A stretch of DNA of 64,000 nt. Origin: Anthoceros angustus. Lineage: Eukaryota; Streptophyta; Anthocerotopsida; Anthocerotales; Anthocerotaceae. Below the pieces are notes generated by a model that was not told where the DNA came from, did not search any database, and saw nothing but the letters and a program-made list of their open reading frames with translations. Below, one piece after another: positions 22,085-33,411 of this stretch. The position numbers were made by a program, and so were the translations under genes. Positions within the stretch are counted from its first letter, which is position 1; every line of letters starts with the position of its first letter. Where the stretch lies: assembly GCA_010909165.1 (NCBI GenBank), contig MU008224.1, forward strand, positions 113,098 to 177,097. Reading direction: 5' to 3'.

Positions 22085-22096
22085 TGGTATCAGAGC
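22085..22096 (+). other. Primer-binding site of the outer Copia
   Basis: TGGTATCAGAGC, complementary to the initiator Met-tRNA 3' end, starts at the base after the LTR. Confidence 0.92.
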
Positions 22097-22165
22097 CTGA
22101 ATCTGTTTCCCCGCAGATGATGATCGGCACCTTTGTGATACTGTGCCGATGTCATTAGGGAGACA

Positions 22166-23165
22166 ATGCCGAGACGCCATGCTGTGATGCAGTCTGCGGG
22201 CAGAGGAGCAAACAAACGAATTCCGGTTCCCAGGATTCACCGTGAATTCATTTGCCAGGACTGCCGTGAAGCAGAAGCTCGAATCGCCCTCGCATGTGGG
22301 CGCGTGAAAGCATTTCTGCGTTGGTGCGGACCTCTCAACAATCCTCGGCGTTCAGTTTTGGCAAGATCACCCTCACACTGCAGCAGCGAACTCGAAGAGT
22401 TGCACACCAAGGTGAATCGCCTCCAGGATCTGTTTGACGGCCTCAGTGAGATGATCCAACAGCTTCATCAGACTTGTGTCATCCACAAAGCGCTCGAGTC
22501 AGGACGGATGAGAAAGGCGTCATCTTCACCTTCAACCTCGCGCTGCTACATCTAAGACAGAGTCTGCAGGGATGCAAGCCGTGCCTGATGATGATGATGA
22601 TTTAGACCTCAACGCTGCTGGAATAGTCACTCCGACCCGTGAGTTTCCACAAGGAGAATCGGACGGAGTGAGCATCGGTGAAGAAGGCCTTCAGGAATCA
22701 TCTTCTCCTGAAGGGCAGCAGGATCAAGGGTCCCATCAACCACGATTACCGAATTTTCCTGAGTACTCAGGCATTTTTGGTAGCGTAGGAGGTGACCCTT
22801 TTTCTACTAATGCTTCTGGATTTCTGTATGGTGCGCGTCCAGCAGGAACTCTTGGTACAACATCATCAGGGTTGTTTGGCAGTCCACGTTTTGGACATCA
22901 GAGTGGTGCAGCCTCTTCATCTTCGGACCAACGGCAGCGAGGTTGCTCTGGACGAGAATTGGCAACCCTATTTAAGACCGATAAATCCTCCTGTTATGGC
23001 TTTGGCATCTGCACCTGTTTCTGGCACCTTGAAGATTGATTTCAAGGATCGTGATCGTTTCAACGGCACAGACTATACTGTATGGTCTATGAGGATCATT
23101 CAAATTCTGGAGGAGAGTGAGTTGATGGGAGTTGTCGATGGTTCTGAGCAATCACCAGTCCCAAC
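22166..23165 (+). pseudogene. Outer Copia: leader-encoded segment and N-terminal gag
   Basis: Frames 22166-22555 and 22572-23039 precede the gag core that begins around 23000 in the third frame (LKIDFKDRDRFNGTDYTVWS, then MRIIQILEESELMGVVDGSE), the typical Copia gag start. The two upstream frames carry a helical region (ELEELHTKVNRLQDLFDGL) and a Ser/Gly-rich segment. They may be N-terminal gag sequence broken by shifts. Gag is cut at 23165, after VVDGSEQSPVPT, by the nested element and continues at 33412. Confidence 0.7.
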
Positions 23166-23389
23166 TGATGAGAATCATACACAAGCTCTAGCAATATGTG
23201 TTGCATTACATTCATAATAGAAAGTATATGCCTTTATGTAGGCAAGGTAGTTGTAACCAATAAGTGGTTGTAACAACTAACCAATTAAATAACTACTAAA
23301 AGAAACTACCTAGAGCCCTAAGGACTAAATTAATTATTAAGTCCTAGGTGCCCTAGTGAAGAGTGCCCTAATAGTAAGCTATTTTATCA
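23166..23389 (-). repeat. 3' LTR of the nested Copia
   Basis: On the plus strand it starts TGATGAGAATC and ends CTATTTTATCA (224 bp). Differs from the 33188-33411 LTR only at AGTATATG versus AGTACATG. It contains no CAG or CTG trinucleotide. Confidence 0.92.
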
Positions 23390-25100
23390 CTCCCACTCAC
23401 TATGAACTAGGGGTGATTTTAACCAAAAGAGGTCTAGGAAAACTAGTCTAGTAAAAACTAGTCCCTAACTAAACTTTACTTAAAGGCATAAAGTAAAACT
23501 TAAGGTAAAAACTGAAAGTAATAATCACTATTAAAATAACTCCCACTTAAGGAGGCGAGATGAGAAACTAATAACTCAACTTAAATAGGTGGAATTAAAA
23601 CTAATTAAAAGTATTTAAGCGGATTTATATATAGAGGAAAATCCAGAAAATACCTAATTTCCGAAAAGGAAAATCAAAAGGATAATGGATAATACCCTTC
23701 TTCCTCAAACTTCACGAAACGCGATCGACAACTTGGTGGTTGGTACATGTGCGGTGATGGCGATGGCGGGAGGGGTGGCTACCGCGCAAGGCGCGATCCC
23801 CGGAGGCGCCCATTGCGCCATCGCGCCCGTGTCCCAGCCGCCCTCTCCGGGCCGCGCCGCCCGCCTTCCGATGTCCAAGGCGTCCTTGCGAGCAAGGGCG
23901 CTCACGGCGCTCGCCCAAACAAAAGGAGAGGCGCCCCTACTGCTGATGCATCCATCGTGTCCTCTGGTGATGAAGAGTCTCGCCTCCACGGACCTCGTCC
24001 TTCCTGCGGCCTTTCGAAGAAATCTCCTGCATTTGTCATTGATCGACCTCATCCTCGGAGGATGAAGCGAACCGAGATGCCTAAGGATCCTCAGGACGCT
24101 CCCGGCCCGAGAAGAGGAAAGCTCAAGTCCAAGTGTAAGATTGCGTCTTCATTTTCGCCATGTCTTCATTTCCGCCATGTCTTCATTTGTGAAGCAATTC
24201 GGATGTGCTCACCAAAGGGGAGGAAGCGCAGCCTAGGTGATGAGGACGTGCCCTCCCCTCAATGAATGATGCTCCGCCGCAAAATGCCCACCAAAAGTGT
24301 TTGTAGGAAAGATTGCTTCCATCTTATGCTTCTAAGAAGAAGCTATGACACAAGTGGATTACAAGGATGCTAACTTGATGGATAAGAGGTGACACTTGTG
24401 TGGCGTTTGCGACGAGATGGGTGGAGACGGCATGGGGAGGATATGACAAGGAAGGGGAAAAGAAAGGTGCAATATATTAAATAAGGGTTATCCAAGATTT
24501 TAAGCATCCTAATTTCTATATGAGTTTTAGGATCGAATAACCTAGCATAAATTTTCTGCTTGATGCGGCTGTAAACACATTTTGTTTCCTAAGTGTATTA
24601 AAGACAAAAACATGGGCTATTATAAGCGGAATTCTACCAAAAGGTGACCAGAAAAATAAAGTATACATACTCACCTTAGGTTTAAGTGAAAAGGAGATGT
24701 CCGGACTCCTATATATGTGAGGAAACTACCATCCACATGATAAAAATAGCAAGTCTCCCATGTGAGGAATTTCCAGGACATATCAAACATATTTTCCGTA
24801 GGTGCCTTTGGTGCTAAGGGAATTTATTGTTTTAATCACATAAATACTGCTTAAATATTATTTTTATTTTTAATATAAATATTCCAGGTTCTATGTTGGC
24901 CGTCTATGAAGAGGAAGGCGGGGATGACCTAAGCTATTTTGAGATAGAAGAAGAAAAATGTTCAGAAAAATAGTAAGACAATAATTTTTGGGCTAAGATT
25001 TTAAGGTTATCTTAAATCGGCCCTAAGGCTAGGGTGAGTATTAGGTTAAAGGTTTGGACGTGTGTCCATTATACCCAAACATTTCATGTGTTTCCTATGT
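23390..25100. other. 3' noncoding zone of the nested Copia with a GC-rich insert
   Basis: Between the 3' LTR and RNase H lie about 1.7 kb without recognisable pol sequence. 23720-24265 is GC-rich (GCGCCATCGCGCCCG style) and open in several frames, up to 172 codons, with Pro/Arg/Ala-rich products and no known domain. The flanks are AT-rich. The composition jump suggests a foreign insert or captured DNA. Confidence 0.5.
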
Positions 25101-26330
25101 AACTCAATTCCCAATGACTTTGTTAATAAATCAAGCATTGTCTAAAGTTTGAACATAACTAATATTTATGGTTTGATCTTCTAACTTTTCCCTTATGTAG
25201 TGATACTCAACAGCTATATGTTTAGTTCTAGAATGAAAAGCGATTTCGTGCAAGTGCAATGGCACCACGGCTATCACTAAACAAAGATGTAGGCTTAAGT
25301 TGAGGATGGTGAAGTTCACTCAAAACTAACTGGACCACACTATGTCTTTAGAAGCGAGGTTAGTACCACACTCGATTGATGCTTGACAAAGCTATAGTAG
25401 GTTGTTTCTTACTTGACCGGATATTGGTGCTCCTCCTAAGAGTAATACATATACATCTGATTTTTCGTGTGTGGTCACTGCATAATCGGCATCGGCATAT
25501 GCCGTTAGAGTTAATGTGTTGATAGCTGGTGTATGCTTGAACATCGATCTGTACATAGTGCCTTTAAGGTATCGAATATACGCTTAGACATCCAAAGGCT
25601 CACGTCCGGGGTTCTCCAAGAATTGTGAGCGAGGCCGACTTCAAAAGATATATCGGTCTCGTAAAATTGCATAAATATATTAGAGTGCCAACAGATGTCG
25701 GTATGGAACTGCGACATTTCTAGCTTTTCTTCAATGTTTTGGGACTCATATCGAGGTAAGCCTAACACCACTTGCAAAAGGTGTGGGTGCGCTTTGCATC
25801 CTCAAGTCCAAATTTAGCTAAACTCTCCTTAATATACTTGGTTTGAACTATACTTAGAGTCTTATTACCTCTATTTAGTATAATATTAACACCAAGTGCA
25901 TATGTCATTTCTCCTAGATCGGACATCTCAAATAGAGTCCTAAGCCATGCTTTAGTTTCGGCTAGGAGAGTGAGGGAGTTTGTTGCCATAAAACATCATC
26001 AACATAAAGTAGAAGATAAAATATATCATTGCGGATATTAGGATGTACATACAAGCATCACCGGCTTTGCTTAAATCCTCTCCCAATAAGTTGTACATGT
26101 ATGGTTAAATTCCAATTCTTGCTGTGCTTAAGGCCATACAAACCTTTGATGAGTCGGCATACCCAATCTTCTTTGCCTTTGACTTCAGTAACCCTCGGGT
26201 TGTCTCATGTATATTTCCTCTTGCGGTAGCCCATACAAATATCTTTGTCTTAACATCCATCATGTGGAGTTCAAGATCATGTTGGGCACATAAGGCAAAT
26301 ATCATTCATGTGGCAAATTTGGCTCTTGGG
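25100..26330 (-). pseudogene. Nested Copia RT and RNase H
   Basis: Fragments in order on the minus strand: RT core DLELHMMDVKTKIF (about 26270), RT C-terminal part FEMSDLGEMTYALGVNI and SLSIVQTKYIKESLAKFGLE (about 25780-25930), and RNase H tail FHSRTKHIAVEYHYIREK (about 25180-25240). The frames do not join: the catalytic YVDD region and the RNase H DADWAG block are lost or unreadable. Inactive as sequenced. Confidence 0.75.
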
Positions 26331-28330
26331 GCATAAGTGGCCCAAGGTATGTAATCTAGACCGAGAATTTGTGTAAACCTCGCTACTAGGCGTGCCTTAT
26401 ACCTTTCTATAGAATTATCTCCTTTTCTTTTAATTTTGAATACTCATTTGCTGGTTACTATCTTTCTACCCCTAGGTGGCTTGACCAATTCCCATGTAGA
26501 ATTATTAGCTAGGGAATTATATTCAAAGTCTACAGCTACCTTCCATAAGTCTTTTTCAGGAGAAGAGAAAGCTTGTTTTCAGGTAAGGGGTTCTTCTATG
26601 TCTATAGTTGCCTTGTATACAGCTTGGGAATAAAGTGATATAGGGGTATAGGATCATCAAAACAGCTAGGTATCCTAAAGGAGGTTCCTTCCAACTGCAG
26701 GACTGAGATAGTAGGTCGGGATCTAAGGTTGTACCTTTGTGCAGTGCATCATCCACGGAGGCGGGATCAACGAGGATCTGCTGGCTCCACAATGTCATCC
26801 TCCGGAGGGTCATCAAACTCATCATCATGAGTGTCAATGGCGCCTCTGGGATGTCAACATCAGTTAAATCGTTGTGAGTTGTGGAATAGATGCTAACTCC
26901 TCCTCCTCGCATAATAGGTTCAACTAAAGGAACACGAGCGGGAATGGGAAATGGAGTGAAATAATCGGATCATCAAAATAAGAAGGGTCAATGGTCTCAT
27001 CAAGAGGAGGACCAAGCCTATCGCTCCCTGTGGGGAAAAGAGGTAAGACTCATGAAAAGTAACACTCCGTATAAAAGTTGCCTTGTAGAAGGGTTGAACA
27101 ATTTGTACCTTTGATACCTTGGTGTAGCCAATGAAAAGTGTACTTATGCTTTGGGATCCAACTTCTTACGCAATGCTTTGGGAATAAAAACATATGCGGG
27201 ATCCAAAAATTGAAGGTGGTCAATAGAAGGCTTCTTGCCAATGAATGCTTCATATGGAGTCATACCTTGAACTGATGTAGGCAATCGATTCATGAGATAG
27301 GTTCTTGTTAGGAGGGCCTCGCCCAATAAGCCTTAGATAACTTAGCTTGTACCAATAAGCAACCTGTGATCTCTTGAGGCGTAGATTCTTGTTCTCACGC
27401 CATTTTGTTGAGGAGTGTAGACAAGCGTAAGTTGTTGAGCTATACCTTGACTCGACAAAATCCTCAAATTCGAGATGTAAACTCTCCACCATTGTCGGAC
27501 GTAAGGTCTTGAGTTTGTGATCCGTAAGTCTCTCACCCATTTCATGTAGTCCTTGAAGAAGTGAAAGGCATCACTCTTGTTTTTCGGGATGTAGGAAAAG
27601 ACAAAGCGAGAGAAATCATCATGAAGGTCAAAAATATCTACTACCACTAAAGGAGGTGTAGACAAGGGTCCACAATGTCATGTGCACTATCTCTAAAGGT
27701 GACTTGGCCCTTTGTGGAGATTTATTTTGAAAGGCTCTTGATGTCGTTTAGTGAGGACACAAGATTCGCACCAAGGTAGGTGTTCAACCTTTGCAAGGCA
27801 AGGGTTCTATATAAAGCTCCCTTAGACATTTGGATTAATTTTTGACTATTAGGATGACCAAGGCGACAATGCCAAAGCATGGTTTGGGTAGGTGTCATTT
27901 GGGTTTGGAATGGCAACATTAGCGAATGGGTGGCTCCCACTTGTCGACAATCTATAGAGACCATCATCTAAAGTGCCTGCAGATTGTATAGTTTCTATCA
28001 CTTATGAAAGAGAGAAGACAACTATCATAAAGGATCACCGCAGTGTGTTCTTGACAAAGACTTGCGGTGATACTAGATTCTTGCACATTGAAGGAACATG
28101 GAGGACGTGATGAAGATGAAGAACGACACGAATCACACTTGAATACAATGACCGACACCCGCAATGGGTAGGTTGTGATCATCTCCGGAGGACGGTGATG
28201 TCCTGTGGGCGGTGAGTAAGACTCAAAAGAGTTTCTTGTAACAAATATGTGAAGTAGCTCCTCTAAGTACCATGAGGTATTGGAGGGCTTGGAAGAAGCC
28301 AAGCACACGATGAAACCTTCTGGAGTTGAG
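26331..28330 (-). pseudogene. Nested Copia protease, pre-integrase and integrase
   Basis: Minus-strand pieces: the pre-integrase block TMLWHCRLGHPNSQKLIQMS (about 27825-27885), the integrase core IFDLHDDFSRFVFSYIPKNK with FHFFKDYM (about 27540-27640) and LTLVYTPQQNGV (about 27400-27440), then TRTYLMNRLPTSVQGMTPYE and FIPKALRKKLDPKA (about 27144-27310). The region 26400-27050 corresponds to the linker before RT. Several frameshifts and stops. Confidence 0.75.
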
Positions 28331-28379
28331 GAAGATTGTTTCTTGCAATGTTAGCTCGGTGGGGCCTCCTTGAGGTTCC

Positions 28380-29290
28380 CCATTCTTCTTCTTCGACAAT
28401 CCTTTTCCATGTGATTTGGGATTACGCACCAATTACATATAATCCCGATCTTCTTGTTACCTCTTGCGGTGTTGAAGAAGATGCCTCTCCATCATGGAAA
28501 GTATGTGCGGGATATGGGGTCGTGGAAAGTAGAACCTCGGCCTCGCCTCGTCCTCTTCCTCTACCCCTTTGTGAATACATCACCTGCTTGTTGGCTCGGA
28601 GTGATGATGACGCTTGCCTCCTCCGTAGCAATGCTCCAATAAGTTCGAAACACGATGTCGGCTCTTCATTTGGATCTTCATCTGCTTTTCGACATTGCGA
28701 ATCACGCATTTTGAGTTGTAATGAAAGCCCTATAAGAAGGTGGCAATGAAGATAAGAGAATGACGTAAGCCTCCATCTACGAGATAGGTACGCCATGATT
28801 GAAGATTCCAAATGGGATCGTGCCAATCGAAATGCATTAACATGATGTTCGATGGTGTCGGACTCCTTCATTGAGAGGTTGCGGAAGTTACGTGAAGCGC
28901 AACAATACTCATTACATCTCGAGATGAATATAATTGAGCAAGGTGAGTCCACATATCCTTGGAGGTCTTTGCGTGTGCGACATGTCTCACCATATGTTGA
29001 GAAAGTCCATGACCAATAAATCTTGTGCCTTCGTCCTGGCGTCCCGGAAGGTTGAAGTTCACGTTCAAATCGGGCGTGTGGCCTTGGAATTGATCCATCG
29101 ACGATGCCCCAAAGGTCTCTTTGCCGCAAAGCTCCTCGCATTCTCAATGACCGATGTCATAATCCCTTCCATTGAATCTATCTTTCTCTTTGGCATCACC
29201 ATAATGATAATGCAATGAAGTGTTAGCATTATCATTACCCAATGGGGAATTAGGAGCAGTTTGTTCTTCATTATTGATCACTCCAGCCAT
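28380..29290 (-). pseudogene. Nested Copia gag with CCHC zinc knuckle
   Basis: An ATG at 29290 opens MAGVINNEEQTAPNS. Further on, in shifted frames, come HAKTSKDMWTHLAQLYSSRD (about 28930) and an RG-rich stretch RGRGRGRGEAEV (about 28540). Near 28437-28396 the frame reads CNWCVIPNHMEKDC, a perfect CX2CX4HX4C knuckle. Reading needs at least three frame changes. Confidence 0.75.
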
Positions 29291-29359
29291 TGTAGGTGAT
29301 TTAGAGGACTAGGCCTCGCTGACTCATCTTCTTCTATTGCACGCGAAACTCTTCTCTTG

Positions 29360-29870
29360 CATCATAATCGATTCGGATGATGATAGCATGCTCTCAAATC
29401 TGCGCATTATCAACCTTAGAGAGAATAGACAATTTTGTCCTTAATTCAGATAATTCTCCTTAAGATCAAAGGATTGGATTCTAAGAGTTGCTAATTGACT
29501 ATCAATTTCTTGAAATCTAAGAGTTTCTATGCTATTTTGTCTTGCAGACTAGAAGATAAAGGAGTACTAATACCAGATTCAAATTTGGGATATGTTGGAG
29601 AGCTAATTCTAATGCCTTGACGTGAATTGGACTAAAACTTCTAGCAAATCACGTCTAGCTAGCTTGATAAACTTCCCTTGATCCGGTTTAGAAATTAAAA
29701 TAGATGCAATGAAGTTTGCTATACAAGAGGAGGTTTCTACTATCTCTCCCTCTATAGCTTGTTGTCTTCTATTGCTTCTATGTGTTGGGCTCCTAATTTG
29801 TTCTTGTTGTCTTGGGACTACTTCTCTTCTTAACTCTATGCCTTCTCCTTCTAAGGGAACACAAATCCAT
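29360..29870 (-). pseudogene. Extra 5' ORF of nested Copia, unit 1
   Basis: ATG 29870 opens MDLCSLRRRRHRVK as in the 12.87-kb copy. Small deletions, several at CTG/CAG words (for example CTTGGGACTAC where units 2 and 3 have CTTGCAGACTAC), break the frame soon afterwards. The DNA remains colinear to about 29360. Confidence 0.6.
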
Positions 29871-30299
29871 GGAGGAAGAACAAAGAATTAGTGCATAAAA
29901 GCATTGTTAGAAGAGAAATGTTAGCATAAAAGAATGCATGCAAAGATAGCAATTCTAGGATAAACACAATCCATCTAGGCAAATGCTAGATTAGAAAGTG
30001 TCTCCTAGATAAGCTACTTAGATGCATGAGGATGCACAAGCAAACAAAGAGCAAGTGTGCTCGATACCATGATGAGAATCATACACAAGCTCTAGCAATA
30101 TGTGTTGCATTACATTCATAATAGAAAGTACATGCCTTTATGTAGGCAAGGTAGTTGTAACCAATAAGTGGTTGTAACAACTAACCAATTAAATAACTAC
30201 TAAAAGAAACTACCTAGAGCCCTAAGGACTAAATTAATTATTAAGTCCTAGGTGCCCTAGTGAAGAGTGCCCTAATAGTAAGCTATTTTATCACTCTCA

Positions 30300-30641
30300 C
30301 GAATGGTGACGATGTTCTAGCTTGGGCGAAGGGCCACGTTCTATAATCATTGCTTCTTTGGATAGGACTATGATGCCTCACACTATAAATGCCGTGACCT
30401 GCGGATGTGTGGAGAACCTTTATGACTATCTACAAGGACAAGAGCTCGCCTCTTGGGTTCATTCTTTCCATGCATATTTCATCTGCGAATGAAAGATGGA
30501 AGTTGGAGTCCTATATAAACAAGTTGCGCATGAGCCGACCTTGCATATTGTGGGGATGTCTTGTAGAGCTCAAGCAATTCTGCCTTCACAGCATCCTGCG
30601 GATAGTTATGCTTATTTTATTAGCGCTCAACATGCTAAGAT
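30300..30641 (+). pseudogene. Outer gag fragment, unit 1
   Basis: It reads SADVWRTFMTIYKD-type gag in broken frames (DNA TGTGGAGAACCTTTATGAC) and FISAQHAKID up to the join at about 30641. It is the most damaged of the three copies. Confidence 0.7.
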
Positions 30642-30724
30642 TGATCACTCCAGCCATTGTAGGTGATTTAGAGGACTAGGCCTCGCAGCCCTCTCATCTT
30701 CTTTATTGCACGCGAAACTCTTCT

Positions 30725-31229
30725 CTTGCATCATGATTCGGATGATGATAGCATGCTCTCAAATCTCGCGCATTATCAACCTTAGAGAGAATAGACAATT
30801 TTGTCCTTAATTCAGATAATTCTCCTTAAGATCAAAGGATTGGATTCTAAGAGTTGCTAATTGACTATCAATTTCTTGAAATCTAAGAGTTTCTATGCTA
30901 TTTTTGTCTTGCAGACTAGAAGATAAAGGAGTACTAATACCATTCAAATTTGGGATATGTTGGAGAGCTAATTCTAATGCCTTGACGTGAATTGGACTAA
31001 AACTTCTAGCAAATCACGCCTAGCTAGCTTGATAAACTTCCCTTGATGGTTTAGAAATTAAAATAGATGCAATGAAGTTTGCTATACAAGAGGAGGTTTC
31101 TACTATCTCTCCTCTATAGCTTGTTGTCTTCTATTGCTTCTATGTGTTGGGCTCCTAATTTGTTCTTGTTGTCTTGCAGACTACTTCTCTTAACTCTATG
31201 CCTTCTCCTTCTAAGGGAACACAATCCAT
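30725..31229 (-). pseudogene. Extra 5' ORF of nested Copia, unit 2
   Basis: Colinear with unit 3. The start region reads CCATGGATTGTG with one T fewer than unit 1, moving the ATG out of frame. Further small deletions are present. No intact frame. Confidence 0.55.
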
Positions 31230-31654
31230 GGAGGAAGAACAAAGAATTAGTGCATTGTTAGAAGAGAAATGTTAGCATAAAAGAATGCATGCAAAGATAG
31301 CAATTCTAGGATAAACACAATCCATCTAGGCAAATGCTAGATTAGAAAGTGTCTCCTAGATAAGCTACTTAGATGCATGAGGATGCACAAGCAAACAAAG
31401 AGCAAGTGTGCTCGATACCATGATGAGAATCATACACAAGCTCTAGCAATATGTGTTGCATTACATTCATAATAGAAAGTACATGCCTTTATGTAGGCAA
31501 GGTAGTTGTAACCAATAAGTGGTTGTAACAACTAACCAATTAAATAACTACTAAAGAAACTACCTAGAGCCCTAAGGACTAAATTAATTATTAAGTCCTA
31601 GGTGCCCTAGTGAAGAGTGCCCTAATAGTAAGCTATTTTATCACTCTCACGAAT

Positions 31655-32462
31655 GGTGACGATGTTCTAGCCGAAGCGAAGGGGCAGTGCACGTTCTATA
31701 ATCATTGCTTCTTTGGATAGGACTATGATGCCTCACACTATAAATGCCGTGACCTCTGCAGATGTGTGGAGAACCTTTATGACTATCTACAAGGACAAGA
31801 GCTCTGCCTCTTGGGTTCATTCTTTCCGCGGCATATTTCATCTGCGAATGAAAGATGGAGAGTCTGTGGAGTCCTATATAAACAAGTTCAGGGCTGCACG
31901 AGCCGACCTTGCATATTGTGGGACTGTCTTGACAGAAGCTCAAGCAATTACTGCCTTCCTGGCATCACTGCCGGATAGTTATGCTTATTTTATTAGCGCT
32001 CAACATGCTAAGATTGATGCCCACAGCTAGTCGGAGGAGCCTCAATATATTCGAAGGCGTGTTTGGGGCATTGCTTGGTGAAGAGTGCACAAGAGCCTTG
32101 AATAAATCTAAGGCGATCCTAGTTCCGATGAAGTACTCTTTTCTTTGGAAGGCGAAGGATCATGGCGTGGCGGTGGTCGTGGTAGAGGCTCGCCAACCAC
32201 GGCTAGGCACTAATCTCCAGTAAGACCTTCACTTGCAATTGGTGCAAGATTCTTGGTCATTATGAGAGATTGCGGGAAGAAAAAGGTGAGCCCAGAAGGA
32301 ACCTCAAATCAGTCACATTTAGCGTCTACAAGGGCATCTTGACTTCCAAACCATCTACAATTTTGGCCACTGTCTCTCCTCAATCAAGAATCTGAGACGG
32401 ATATGTGGTTTCGGATTACGGTGCAACAAGTCATATTTGCCTAGATAAATGACCTTTTCTTC
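31655..32462 (+). pseudogene. Outer gag fragment, unit 2
   Basis: The frame 31713-32030 reads TINAVTSADVWRTFMTIYKD, SASWVHSFRGIFHLRMKDGE and LPDSYAYFISAQHAKID, the clearest gag copy in the central part. It runs on in broken frames past the CCHC region to a damaged protease segment at about 32400-32460. Confidence 0.75.
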
Positions 32463-32464
32463 TT

Positions 32465-33100
32465 TCATACCTTCTCTTGCATCATAATCGATTCGGATGA
32501 TGATAGCATGCTCTCAAATCTCGCATTATCAACCTTAGAGAGAATAGACAATTTTGTCCTTAATTCAGATAATTCTCCCTTAAGATCAAAGGATTGGATT
32601 CTAAGAGTTGCTAATTGACTATCAATTTCTTGAAATCTAAGAGTTTCTATGCTATTTTTGTCTTGCAGACTAGAAGATAAAGGAGTACTAATACCAGCAT
32701 TCAAATTTGGGATATGTTGGAGAGCTAATTCTAATGCCTTGACGTGAATTGGACTAAAAACTTCTAGCAAATCACGTCTAGCTAGCTTGATAAACTTCCC
32801 TTGATCTGGTTTAGAAATTAAAATAGATGCAATGAAGTTTGCTATACAAGAGGAGGTTTCTACTATCTCTCCCTCTATAGCTTGTTGTCTTCTATTGCTT
32901 CTATGTGGGGCTCCTAATTTGTTCTTGTTGTCTTGCAGACTACTTCTCTTAACTCTATGCCTTCTCCTTCTAAGGGAACACAATCCATGGAGGAAGAACA
33001 AAGAATTAGTGCATAAAAGCATTGTTAGAAGAGAAATGTTAGCATAAAAGAATGCATGCAAAGATAGCAATTCTAGGATAAACACAATCCATCTAGGCAA
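32465..33100 (-). CDS. Extra 5' ORF of nested Copia, unit 3 (longest)
   Basis: The open frame is up to 211 codons between PBS and gag position. Its first codon in the track is TTG, so initiation probably uses a downstream ATG (the MLLCTNSLF methionine at about 33025). The body is basic (CSLRRRRHRVK), then helical (KFIKLARRDLLEVFSPIHV, KALELALQHIPNLNAG), then Leu-rich (EIDSQLATLRIQSFDLKGEL). It is by eye about 94 % identical in DNA to the ORF at 12.87 kb over about 390 bp. No family recognised. Copia elements normally have a single gag-pol frame, so an additional ORF in this place is unusual. Confidence 0.5.
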   Translation of the reverse strand: MPRWIVFILELLSLHAFFYANISLLTMLLCTNSLFFLHGLCSLRRRRHRVKRSSLQDNKNKLGAPHRSNRRQQAIEGEIVETSSCIANFIASILISKPDQGKFIKLARRDLLEVFSPIHVKALELALQHIPNLNAGISTPLSSSLQDKNSIETLRFQEIDSQLATLRIQSFDLKGELSELRTKLSILSKVDNARFESMLSSSESIMMQEKV

Positions 33101-33187
33101 ATGCTAGATTAGAAAGTGTCTCCTAGATAAGCTACTTAGATGCATGAGGATGCACAAGCAAACAAAGAGCAAGTGTGCTCGATACCA

Positions 33188-33411
33188 TGATGAGAATCAT
33201 ACACAAGCTCTAGCAATATGTGTTGCATTACATTCATAATAGAAAGTACATGCCTTTATGTAGGCAAGGTAGTTGTAACCAATAAGTGGTTGTAACAACT
33301 AACCAATTAAATAACTACTAAAAGAAACTACCTAGAGCCCTAAGGACTAAATTAATTATTAAGTCCTAGGTGCCCTAGTGAAGAGTGCCCTAATAGTAAG
33401 CTATTTTATCA
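33188..33411 (-). repeat. 5' LTR of the nested Copia (unit 3)
   Basis: 224 bp. The PBS complement GCTCGATACCA ends at 33187 directly beside it. The site would be expected to read GCTCTGATACCA; the missing base lies in a CTG, and the same loss is seen in all three tandem units. Confidence 0.9.

Larger units (their letters stand above)
23166..33411 (-). mobile_element. Nested Copia retrotransposon in the gag of the outer one
   Basis: Two 224-bp LTRs in the same orientation (23166-23389 and 33188-33411) differ at one position. The primer-binding site complement lies at about 33177-33187 and a polypurine tract (GTGGGAG on the minus strand) at 23390-23396, so the element reads right to left. Minus-strand order: LTR, PBS, extra 5' ORF, gag with CCHC, protease, pre-integrase, integrase, RT, RNase H, LTR. 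Its 5' part (ORF, PBS, LTR and a piece of flanking outer gag) is present three times. A clean 5-bp target duplication is not seen (CCAAC left, CTCTC right). Coding frames are heavily broken despite the near-identical LTRs. Confidence 0.88.
29300..33411 (-). repeat. Three tandem units of the nested element's 5' end plus flanking outer gag
   Basis: Unit 1 (about 29300-30641), unit 2 (about 30642-32462) and unit 3 (32463 onward) each contain the extra 5' ORF (minus), PBS complement, 224-bp LTR (30070-30293, 31421-31643, 33188-33411) and, to the right, outer-gag sequence beginning CTCTCACGAATGGTGACG. The unit 1/2 join is at the shared word ATTGATC (about 30640), the unit 2/3 join at CTTCTC or similar (about 32462), so two separate microhomology joins are implied. 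The units differ mainly by small indels at CAG/CTG words. Confidence 0.85.
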
